A DNA stretch of 64,000 nucleotides, taken from NCBI GenBank assembly GCA_016713905.1, contig JADJOE010000001.1:1551001-1615000 (forward strand), in the 5' to 3' direction. The translations under genes and the position numbers were made by a program. Source of the DNA: Candidatus Vicinibacter proximus (GTDB lineage Bacteria; Bacteroidota; Bacteroidia; Chitinophagales; Saprospiraceae). Below the pieces are notes generated by a model, which was not told the origin of the DNA, searched no databases, and was given only the letters and a program-made list of their open reading frames with translations. Positions 44,629-51,014 of the stretch are shown piece by piece (within the stretch, counting starts at the first letter, position 1; every line of letters starts with the position of its first letter).

Positions 44629-44817
44629 TTTTTTCAATTACATGGATACTCACTTATCGTGCTGTCGCACGATACTCTGCTGTCGCAGAGATCGTTCAGT
44701 CATCCATTAGCTAATTTTCAAATTTTCTAATTCTCTAATTTCTCCCTTATTCCCTTAAAATTTACCTGACCTATTCTAAATTATTTCTAATTTAGCACGG
44801 CAACTAACCCTAGACGG

Positions 44818-45309
44818 ATGCCAAGCTGGAAGGTCCTATATATTCAAGGCAGATATGAATTTAAAGTAGAGCAGCAACTTGCCCGACTGGGGATAGAACA
44901 CTATTTACCCAAGGTCCAAGTCATGCGCCAATGGTCGGATCGGATGAAGAAATTGACTGTGCCTGCATTTCCTTCTTATTTATTTGTGTGCAATGAAGAC
45001 AAGAACCGGCAGGCCGTTTTTCAGGCCAAAGGTGTATTGCATTATGTGCGCCATGAAAACCAGGATGCCATTATAAGGGAAGAAGAGCTTGATATGATCC
45101 GGAAGGGAGGGTCCATGATTATTCAGAATTCCTTGCAGGCCATCCGAGGGTTAAAAGGAAAGCAGGTCAAAATAAAAGCCGGTTTATTGGCCGGGAATAC
45201 CGGAACACTGGTGGATCTCATCGGCAAAAAATTCGTTCAGTTAAAACTCGAAAATCTATCCATGTTTTTTTTGGTAGAAATACCTACTGATCAATTACAG
45301 TTGAACTGA
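44818..45309 (+). CDS. UpxY/NusG-family transcription antiterminator
   Basis: 163 residues: an N-terminal NGN domain ('WKVLYIQGRYEFKVEQQLAR', 'EHYLPKVQVMRQWSDR', 'PAFPSYLFVC', 'GVLHYVRHE') and a C-terminal KOW-like part ('GLKGKQVKIKAGLLAGNTGT'). UpxY proteins ride on RNA polymerase and let it read through long operons, classically capsule loci, from whose first position they act. No polysaccharide gene follows; the next gene is the cassette recombinase and then the cassette array, all on the + strand. It may therefore serve long transcripts into the array, or be a leftover of a lost surface-polysaccharide locus. Confidence 0.85.
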   Translation: MPSWKVLYIQGRYEFKVEQQLARLGIEHYLPKVQVMRQWSDRMKKLTVPAFPSYLFVCNEDKNRQAVFQAKGVLHYVRHENQDAIIREEELDMIRKGGSMIIQNSLQAIRGLKGKQVKIKAGLLAGNTGTLVDLIGKKFVQLKLENLSMFFLVEIPTDQLQLN

Positions 45310-45365
45310 ACGAACGCAATATAAGAATCAACTTCCATGCCTTGCTTGCGGATATGTGAGTGAGG

Positions 45366-45378
45366 ACGGCGAAGCCGT
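45366..45378 (+). other. small hairpin between antiterminator and recombinase genes
   Basis: ACGGC-GAA-GCCGT, no T-run after it, so not a standard terminator. The 196-bp spacer otherwise shows nothing. Confidence 0.3.
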
Positions 45379-45505
45379 AAAATAAAGTTAGCTTCTAATG
45401 GATGGAATATTAGGGCGAAACAGGAATTAGTAAGCACTGCAAATATCTTATTGAGCAAAATAGTACGAATGAATATTTTTAAGAACACTATAAAACACCT
45501 ACCAA

Positions 45506-46603
45506 ATGGAAACCATTTTATTAGACTTAGCGGAGCAAGAGGGAGTGGAGCTGCTCACCATCCGTGTTCCGTATGATCCAATTTTGATTGCAGCAGTTAA
45601 GAAAATCCAAGGTGTACGATGGGATCCTGATCATCGTGTATGGAAAGTTCCTCCCAGAAAAGGCTTGCTTATGGAACTCAGAAATAGTTTTGGAAAAAAC
45701 GCCAGGCTGGACGAAAGTGAACTTAGAAGAAAATTAAATCAAGTTAAGGAGCAACAGAGGTTTCGACATGCGTATGACCTTCCTTTGGAAAGATTTTCGG
45801 CATGGCTTAAGAGCAAAAGGTACAGTAAAAATACTCAGAAGACTTATCTCGACGCAATAGGTGTTTTTCTAAAATTCATGAAAGGAAAACCTATCAATGA
45901 GATCGTCCTGGAGGACATCATAAGGTTTAATAACGATTACATTCTTTACAAGGCTTATTCTTCTTCCTATCAGAATCAAGTAGTCAACGCATTAAAATTG
46001 TTTTTTCGGGTGGAAGAAAACAAGTTAATAGATCTGGAGGAAATACATCGTCCCAGACGTTCCTTTAAATTACCTAACGTACTCAGCAAAGAAGAAGTCA
46101 GGCAGATTCTCGACAGTTTAAAAAACCTTAAACACAGAGTAATGCTGAGTCTCATTTACGCATGTGGATTAAGACGGAGTGAGTTACTGGAACTTAGATT
46201 AACGGATATAATGTTCGAACGTAAGTTGTTGCTTATTCGGCAATCCAAAGGAAATAAAGACAGGGTGGTACCATTAAGCCAGAAATTGCAGGGTCAGCTG
46301 GAGGAATATATAAAATCCTATAGGCCACAGCATTACCTTTTTGAAGGACAAAATGGAGGAAAATACAGCGAGACCAGTCTTGCCAAGGTACTAAAGAATG
46401 CTCTTATGGAAACCGGAAATCAAAAGGCAGTAAGTCTCCACTGGCTTAGGCACAGCTACGCGACACATCTTCTAGAAAGTGGAACAGACCTTCGTTATAT
46501 ACAAGAATTGCTAGGTCATAAAAGTAGCAGAACCACAGAGATCTATACCCATGTCAGCCAGAAAAAAATACAAGGCATTCGAAGTCCATTTGACGATTTG
46601 TAA
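45506..46603 (+). CDS. tyrosine recombinase, divergent integron-type integrase
   Basis: 365 residues. An N-terminal extra domain (1-60, with 'GVRWDPDHRVWKVPP') precedes the SAM-like core-binding domain (about 92-175) and the catalytic domain. The catalytic set is complete: Arg223, Lys248, His312, Arg315, His338 and Tyr347 ('EIYTHVS'). The C-terminus 'GIRSPFDDL' (357-365) matches the end of classical IntI ('GVRSPLDAL'). However, the IntI-specific insertion before the second catalytic box is missing: 'VVPLSQKLQGQLEEYIKSYR' passes directly into 'PQHYLFEG'. The gene stands 79 bp upstream of an attI-like site and reads toward the cassettes. Predicted role: excision and insertion of the cassettes downstream. 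Alternative: a XerD-like recombinase beside the array by chance. Confidence 0.82.
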   Translation: METILLDLAEQEGVELLTIRVPYDPILIAAVKKIQGVRWDPDHRVWKVPPRKGLLMELRNSFGKNARLDESELRRKLNQVKEQQRFRHAYDLPLERFSAWLKSKRYSKNTQKTYLDAIGVFLKFMKGKPINEIVLEDIIRFNNDYILYKAYSSSYQNQVVNALKLFFRVEENKLIDLEEIHRPRRSFKLPNVLSKEEVRQILDSLKNLKHRVMLSLIYACGLRRSELLELRLTDIMFERKLLLIRQSKGNKDRVVPLSQKLQGQLEEYIKSYRPQHYLFEGQNGGKYSETSLAKVLKNALMETGNQKAVSLHWLRHSYATHLLESGTDLRYIQELLGHKSSRTTEIYTHVSQKKIQGIRSPFDDL

Positions 46604-46624
46604 AAAAAATATACCATACTAAAA

Positions 46625-46690
46625 GTGTACATAGCTTACAAAAACAGTTGACTTTGTTTACTTTTGGTGTACATATAAGAAGTTGTAGGC
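46625..46690 (+). other. attI-like primary recombination site
   Basis: The junction is GTTGTAGGCA at 46682. Its reverse complement TGCCTACAAC is found at 49884, at the 3' end of the first cassette, as expected if insertion occurred between G46682 and T46683. Two direct repeats GTGTACATA (46625-46633 and 46667-46675) lie just upstream and may be extra integrase-binding sites, like the direct repeats of classical attI. Confidence 0.65.
46659..46666 (+). promoter_or_regulatory. possible -7 box of a cassette promoter
   Basis: TACTTTTG fits TAnnTTTG and points into the cassettes from within the attI region. No TTTG stands at the proper distance upstream, so the call is weak. Confidence 0.25.
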
Positions 46691-46740
46691 AATTTTACCG
46701 AGACAGCGTACCAATAACAAACAGACAGTAAAATGACTAA

Positions 46741-47295
46741 ATGACAACAGAAATAATAGACGACCTAAAAGGAGAAAATAACAACGCTTTCGGACAACTT
46801 TACAAAGAGTATTTCGGAATGGTAAACCGTTTTATAACAAACAACAACGGACGGACAGACGATGCTGAAGATATTTTTCAAGACACGATGTTGGTGCTTT
46901 TAGAAAAACTTCGCCAAGACGATTTTCAACTTACTGCTTCTATCAAAACCTATATTATGGCAATTTCCAAAAATCTTTGGCTCAAAAGATTAAGAACTGC
47001 TTACCGAGAAACAGAATTTACAGACATTCACGACAACAAATTTTACGAAGAAATAAATCTTGCTATAGAACAAGAGAAAAACTATTGGGATAAGTTGCAA
47101 AACTATATGCACAAAATAACTGACCATTGCAAAGGACTTATCCACGACATATTTTTTAAAGAAAAAGCCATTGAGCAAATCCAACAAGAATATGGCTATT
47201 CAACCAAGCATAATGCTCAAAATCAGAAACATAAATGCATTGAACAAATCCGAAAAGTGAAAGAAGAAGATGAAAAAGATAACAAGCCTAGGTGA
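46741..47295 (+). CDS. ECF-type RNA polymerase sigma factor
   Basis: 184 residues: region 2 ('AFGQLYKEYFGMVNRFITNN', 'AEDIFQDTMLVLLEKL', 'IKTYIMAISKNLWLKRLR') and a region-4-like helix pair ('CKGLIHDIFFKEKAIEQIQQ', 'EYGYSTKHNAQNQKHKCIEQ'). ECF factors redirect RNA polymerase to stress promoters. It is the first gene of cassette 1, with no anti-sigma gene after it, and likely controls the following metal/thiol genes. The ATG at 46741 overlaps a tiny leader ORF (ATGACTAAATGA). Confidence 0.85.
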   Translation: MTTEIIDDLKGENNNAFGQLYKEYFGMVNRFITNNNGRTDDAEDIFQDTMLVLLEKLRQDDFQLTASIKTYIMAISKNLWLKRLRTAYRETEFTDIHDNKFYEEINLAIEQEKNYWDKLQNYMHKITDHCKGLIHDIFFKEKAIEQIQQEYGYSTKHNAQNQKHKCIEQIRKVKEEDEKDNKPR

Positions 47296-47333
47296 TTTAC
47301 TAACTTTTTTGGTATTAAAAAGCAAAACGCTTT

Positions 47334-47927
47334 ATGGAAATAAATAAAAAATTAATTGGTGCAGGTATTTTAACAGCAATTTCGGCTTCGCTTTGTTGTA
47401 TTACACCTGTTTTAGCTGTTATTGCAGGAACAAGTGGACTTGCCTTAACTTTTTCTTGGTTTGAACCTTTCCGACCATATTTTATTGGTTTGACAATTTT
47501 GGTTCTTGGTTTTGCGTGGTATCAAAAGTTGAAACCTAAAAAGCAAATTGACTGCAATTGTGAAACAGAAGAAAAACCAAAATTCATTCAGTCAAAAATG
47601 TTTTTAGGAATAGTAACAGTATTTGCAATCGTAATGCTTGCCTTTCCCTACTATTCAAGCGTTTTCTACCCAAAGACAGAAAAGCAAATCATAGTGGTGG
47701 ACAAATCTAATATTCAAAAAGTAGAATTTACAATTAGCGGAATGACTTGTGCAAGTTGTGGCGAACACGTAAATCACGAAGTAAATAAATTAACAGGAAT
47801 AATAAGTTCAAAATCTTCTTACGAAAACGGAAACGCAATCGTAGAATTTGATAACTCAAAAACTAATATTCCTGAAATTGAAAAGGCAATAAACTCAACA
47901 GGATATTCTGTAACAAACAAAAAATAA
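47334..47927 (+). CDS. MerTP-type mercuric transport protein (MerT-like plus HMA domain)
   Basis: 197 residues. The N-terminal part has three helices with the vicinal Cys pair 'SASLCCITPVLAV' typical of MerT; the C-terminal part (about 128-197) is a heavy-metal-associated domain with 'SGMTCASCGEHVNHEVNKL'. A fused transporter and metallochaperone takes up or relays Hg(II) or another thiophilic metal. No mercuric reductase (merA) is present in the cassette, so either merA is elsewhere or the metal is different. Confidence 0.88.
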   Translation: MEINKKLIGAGILTAISASLCCITPVLAVIAGTSGLALTFSWFEPFRPYFIGLTILVLGFAWYQKLKPKKQIDCNCETEEKPKFIQSKMFLGIVTVFAIVMLAFPYYSSVFYPKTEKQIIVVDKSNIQKVEFTISGMTCASCGEHVNHEVNKLTGIISSKSSYENGNAIVEFDNSKTNIPEIEKAINSTGYSVTNKK

Positions 47928-47931
47928 AAAA

Positions 47932-48144
47932 ATGGAAATTGTATTAAAATCAATCCTCACTTGTCCAAAATGTGGGCATAAAAAAGAAGAAGAAATGCCA
48001 ACTGATGCTTGTCAGTTTTTTTATCAATGCGAAAATTGTAAAGAAGTTTTACGCCCAAATGCAGGCGACTGCTGTGTTTATTGTAGTTTTGGAAGTGTTG
48101 CTTGTCCTTCCATTCAAGAAAAAAACGTCTGTTGTAAAAAATAA
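47932..48144 (+). CDS. GDCCVxC domain small metal-binding protein
   Basis: 70 residues with 'LTCPKCGHKK', 'YQCENCKEVL' and the diagnostic 'AGDCCVYCSFGSVACP'. Eleven Cys in total suggest a zinc ribbon plus a reactive CC pair; in some relatives a Cys is selenocysteine. It follows the MerTP gene by 4 bp, the same pairing seen in other Bacteroidota metal operons. Probably a cytosolic metal carrier. Confidence 0.88.
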   Translation: MEIVLKSILTCPKCGHKKEEEMPTDACQFFYQCENCKEVLRPNAGDCCVYCSFGSVACPSIQEKNVCCKK

Positions 48145-48243
48145 TTTAAAACTTTTTTCATTTCACGGGTGATTAATTCAAATCATTGGTATAAAGGTAT
48201 AGTTCGTCAATAATGGCAACTATAATTTAAAAATTTATATACA

Positions 48244-48846
48244 ATGGTTTCAACAATCAAAAAATTCGGATTTGCAGTTTTATTAACTGTAATGGTTGCG
48301 TTCACAGCAAACGCACAAAACGCTACAATGTGGAAATTAGACAAGTCGCATACTTCTGTCAATTTCTCGGTCAATCACTTCTTTTCAGCCGTAACAGGCA
48401 AGTTCTCAACTTTTGACGGCAACTTCAACTTTGACCCAGCCAATTTAAAAGGAAGTAAAGCAGACTTTACTATTGCTGTAAAAAGTGTAAATACAAACGA
48501 TGGCAAAAGAGACAAGCATTTGCAATCAGCAGACTTTTTCAACGCAAAAGCATTTCCAAATATGACATTTAAATCAACCAAAATTGAAAAGAAATCAGAA
48601 AAAGAATATTTGGTTTATGGTAAACTCACAATCAAAGACAAAACCAAAGACATTGTTTTGCCTTTTAAAGTTACAGGCGAAATGGAACACCCAATGATGA
48701 AAGGAACAGTTATTTTAGGACTAACAACAAACCTTAAAATCAATAGAAATGATTATGGTGTAGGAACAGGCGACTGGGCTGCTACAATGGTTGTAGGCGA
48801 TGAAGTGGACATTAACATTCATATGGAATTAAACAGAATGAAATAA
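48244..48846 (+). CDS. YceI family periplasmic protein
   Basis: 200 residues with a signal peptide ('FAVLLTVMVAFTANAQ') and one YceI domain: 'WKLDKSHTSVNFSVNHFFSA', 'GKFSTFDGNFNFDPANLKGS', 'RDKHLQSADFFNAKAFPNMT' and a final 'DYGVGTGDWAATMVVGDEV'. The lipocalin-like barrel binds isoprenoid-type lipids in studied members. Function in a metal-stress operon is unknown. Its stop overlaps the thioredoxin start by one base (TAATG). Confidence 0.92.
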   Translation: MVSTIKKFGFAVLLTVMVAFTANAQNATMWKLDKSHTSVNFSVNHFFSAVTGKFSTFDGNFNFDPANLKGSKADFTIAVKSVNTNDGKRDKHLQSADFFNAKAFPNMTFKSTKIEKKSEKEYLVYGKLTIKDKTKDIVLPFKVTGEMEHPMMKGTVILGLTTNLKINRNDYGVGTGDWAATMVVGDEVDINIHMELNRMK

Positions 48847-49292
48847 TGAAAAACATACTATTCATAGCATTTTCAGCCATTGTATTGGTGGCTGTTTATG
48901 CCTTTACAAATCCAAAAGTGGATTTCAAAGCCGACACAAAAGAAGGTATTCAGTTTCATAACGGAACTTGGGAAGAAGCCTTGCAAATTGCAAAAAAAGA
49001 AAATAAATTAATTTTCTTGGACATTTACGCCACTTGGTGCGGACCTTGTAAACAACTGAAAAAGAATACTTTTTCAAGTTCAGAAGTTGGAACATTTTAC
49101 AATCAAAATTTTGTAAATGTTGCCTTTGACGGAGAAAAAGGAGATGGAGCAATGTTAATGCAAAAATATGGTTTACGCAGTTTTCCATCATTGCTTTTCA
49201 TAGACGGAAACGGAAAAGTGGTAGGACAAACAGGTGGTTTTCATAAGCCAAACCAACTCATAGAATTAGGACAAAAATTTACTAAAAACTAA
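48846..49292 (+). CDS. exported thioredoxin-fold protein
   Basis: 148 residues with an N-terminal hydrophobic segment (signal or anchor, about 1-20) and a thioredoxin fold with active site 'DIYATWCGPCKQLKKNTFSS' (CGPC) and cis-Pro in 'GLRSFPSLLFIDGNGKVVG'. It should reduce or shuffle disulfides outside the cytoplasm. Coupled to YceI by TAATG overlap. Confidence 0.9.
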   Translation: MKNILFIAFSAIVLVAVYAFTNPKVDFKADTKEGIQFHNGTWEEALQIAKKENKLIFLDIYATWCGPCKQLKKNTFSSSEVGTFYNQNFVNVAFDGEKGDGAMLMQKYGLRSFPSLLFIDGNGKVVGQTGGFHKPNQLIELGQKFTKN

Positions 49293-49302
49293 ACTCAAAA
49301 TT

Positions 49303-49752
49303 ATGAACGATAAAATTCAAAAATCAATTTTAGCGGGAATTATTGGCACAGCCATAATGACCGTAGTGATGATGGTTACCCCGATGATGGGAATGCCAAA
49401 AATGTCGCCACCAGAAATGCTTTCAGGTATGTTAGGAATGCCAGTTTTTGTAGGTTGGATAATGCACTTTATGATAGGAATAATGTTTGCATTTGTTTAC
49501 ACTTACTTATGTATTTTCAAATGGAAAATCAGCAATGTCTATCTTAAAGGTGCAGTTTTTGGAATAATTGCTTTTGTAGTTGCTCAAATAATGATGGGTA
49601 TTATGGGAGCAATGATGCCAATGCCAAAAATGGAAGGTTCTATGATGCTGACAATGATAGGAAGTTTAATGGGACACATTATTTTTGGAATGGCTGTTTC
49701 AAAAACAGTCGGAAACGCATATTGTGCCGACAAATCCTGTGCAACAAAATAA
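49303..49752 (+). CDS. four-helix membrane protein, DUF6789-like
   Basis: 149 residues, Met- and Gly-rich, with four hydrophobic helices. Repeated 'MMGMPKMSPPEM', 'GMPVFVGWIMHFMIG' and 'GAMMPMPKM' give many Met residues that could bind Cu(I) or Ag(I). The tail 'YCADKSCATK' has a Cys pair. Likely a membrane part of the metal-stress cassette. The DUF number is from memory and less certain than the description. Confidence 0.7.
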   Translation: MNDKIQKSILAGIIGTAIMTVVMMVTPMMGMPKMSPPEMLSGMLGMPVFVGWIMHFMIGIMFAFVYTYLCIFKWKISNVYLKGAVFGIIAFVVAQIMMGIMGAMMPMPKMEGSMMLTMIGSLMGHIIFGMAVSKTVGNAYCADKSCATK

Positions 49753-49759
49753 TAAAATT

Positions 49760-49879
49760 ATGGACTGCAAAACAGAAACCTGCAAACGAGTAACACCAAA
49801 ATTTAAACTGACTTGGTGCAACATTAAGACTATTTTAATGCTTGGTCTTGCAATCTACTTTTGGCTGACGAACAAATAA
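49760..49879 (+). CDS. 39-residue cysteine-containing membrane peptide
   Basis: ATG at 49760, 7 bp after the previous stop, TAA at 49879. 'MDCKTETCKR' at the start, one helix ('TILMLGLAIYFWLTNK') at the end. It has three Cys and stands at the end of the metal operon, directly before attC A. Close spacing and composition support it; no family known. Confidence 0.55.
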   Translation: MDCKTETCKRVTPKFKLTWCNIKTILMLGLAIYFWLTNK

Positions 49880-49883
49880 AAAC

Positions 49884-50020
49884 TGCCTACAACATCGGTT
49901 TGGCAATATGGCGGCTGAAGTGCTTCTATCAAACATTTGTGCAAGGTTCAACATTAGGAATTCTATTGAACTTTTGTGCTAAAAATCCGCCACATCGCCA
50001 AGCCGAAAAACGTTACCGGC
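49884..50020 (+). repeat. attC-like site A
   Basis: Outer arms TGCCTACAAC (49884) and GTTACCGGC (50012). Inner arms 49896-49914 (CGGTTTGGCAATATGGCGG) and 49987-50005 pair at 16 of 19 positions. The left outer arm matches the start of cassette 1 (46682); the right outer arm matches the end of cassette 2. Spacer AAAAAC before the right GTT, as in the other sites. Confidence 0.8.
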
Positions 50021-50698
50021 AACCGTGTTTGACGAAAACGGACATGACTAAAAAATATGCTTTTTATCTATAAATCAACCTCAATGACAAATAAGATATA
50101 CTTGACAATTACGCTACTTTTTTTTGTGTTGACTTATTCTTGCAACAATAATAAAACATATGACATTCATGTAAAATTTGACAAAGTTGACGGACTCTAT
50201 TTAAATGACGAAGTAAGAGTAAATGGTTATAAAATTGGTAGTGTAAGTAAAGTTGATCTATCCGACAACACTATTCATGCGACACTGACAATCAACAAAG
50301 AACAATCCATTTCTGACGCTGCTACGTTTACAATTAGAAACACTGACATGATTGGAACTAAACACATCGACATTGATAATTTTAATGGTTCTCAGACGAA
50401 ACTATCAGACGGAGATACAGCTACAGGTAACTTCGATGACAAAAACGTCCTCACTTCTATTAATATCGATACAATCGTTCAAAAGTATGCTAAACCAATT
50501 CTTGACAGTTTAGGATACGAACTGACACCTAAAAAGAAAGACAACAACAACACGGACAAAAAATAACGGCAGCCGGTAACAGCGGTTTTGCGCTATGCGG
50601 GCAGTTTGCTTCATTGGAAAATTTGAGTTACTTTTAAATTGTAACTAAAATGAAAATTATTCACCCAATTCCCGCACAGCGCAAGGAGCCGCAAAACG
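50013..50698 (+). mobile_element. cassette 2 (MCE lipoprotein)
   Basis: 686 bp, one gene. Start GTTACCGGC and end GCCGGTAAC are exact reverse complements. Confidence 0.75.
50084..50566 (+). CDS. small MlaD/MCE-domain lipoprotein
   Basis: 160 residues from the ATG at 50084, which begins a lipoprotein signal 'LTITLLFFVLTYSCNNN'; an earlier ATG at 50057 would add nine residues. One MCE domain follows ('DIHVKFDKVDGLYLNDEVRV', 'IGSVSKVDLSDNTIHATLTI', 'IRNTDMIGTKHIDI'), then a short tail ending in Lys/Asp/Asn repeats. Unlike the chromosomal MlaD gene at 1633 it has no transmembrane helix and no long coiled coil, so it may act as a lipid-binding accessory. It is the only gene of cassette 2. Confidence 0.82.
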   Translation: MTNKIYLTITLLFFVLTYSCNNNKTYDIHVKFDKVDGLYLNDEVRVNGYKIGSVSKVDLSDNTIHATLTINKEQSISDAATFTIRNTDMIGTKHIDIDNFNGSQTKLSDGDTATGNFDDKNVLTSINIDTIVQKYAKPILDSLGYELTPKKKDNNNTDKK

Positions 50699-50706
50699 TT
50701 ACCACC
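50572..50706 (+). repeat. attC-like site B
   Basis: Outer arms GCCGGTAAC (50572) and GTTACCACC (50698), GGTAAC/GTTACC being exact complements. Inner arms 50583-50601 and 50671-50691 pair with the unpaired insert GGA (TTTTGCGC with GCGCAAgga, TGCGGG with CCCGCA). A bulged base on one side is typical of attC folding. Confidence 0.85.
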
Positions 50707-50975
50707 AATGCTAAAAAGACAGACGACACGACAAGAAAATGACTAAAAATGGACTCGACATACAGACCATATCGACCAAGCGGACAGACTTTCAAACTGA
50801 CCGTGTTTTGCTTTTGGGACAAGTGACAGAAAAGCAAGTAAAAGCCGACCCTTCGCATTTTTTAAAATTTCTTTTTACCAGCCGCACAAATGGCACATTT
50901 GGTTTTGCCCGACACACAAGCCAACGCTTCGCAAAACCAAAAGAGCCATTTTTTTGCCACCGCACCGACAATAAT
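50698..50975 (+). repeat. shared cassette-start segment, copy 1 (with hairpin element)
   Basis: About 275 bp, closely matching 60203-60480. It begins at the GTT of attC B. An ORF of 90 codons (ATG 50739) runs through it and one of 90 codons exists in the other copy, but changes between copies are spread over all codon positions, so I treat it as mostly non-coding. It contains GCATTTTTTAAAATTTC and the hairpin at 50888-50951. It ends before hsdR. Confidence 0.75.
50888..50951 (+). other. conserved hairpin element, copy 1
   Basis: Stem 1 AAATGGC/GCCATTT, internal loop ACA/AGA, stem 2 TTTGGTTTTGC/GCAAAACCAAA, terminal loop containing CACAAGCCAACGCT. See copies at 58239 and 60393: loops conserved, stems changed in a compensating way. 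Confidence 0.75.
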
Positions 50976-51014
50976 GACGATATTAACAGCCTTGAAAATA
51001 TGAGAAATTAAATA

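Larger units (their letters stand above)
46683..50012 (+). mobile_element. cassette 1 (metal/thiol stress operon)
   Basis: 3330 bp from attI to attC A: ECF sigma, MerTP-type, GDCCVxC, YceI, thioredoxin, DUF6789-like and a 39-residue protein, all on +. Start GTTGTAGGCA and end TGCCTACAAC are exact reverse complements. A seven-gene cassette is large for an integron. Confidence 0.7.

Noticed and set aside
50739..51011. 90-codon frame in the shared segment before hsdR
   Set aside because: The equivalent frame at 60244 has changes at all codon positions and the DNA carries a compensating hairpin, so the conservation is better explained by structure than by protein.
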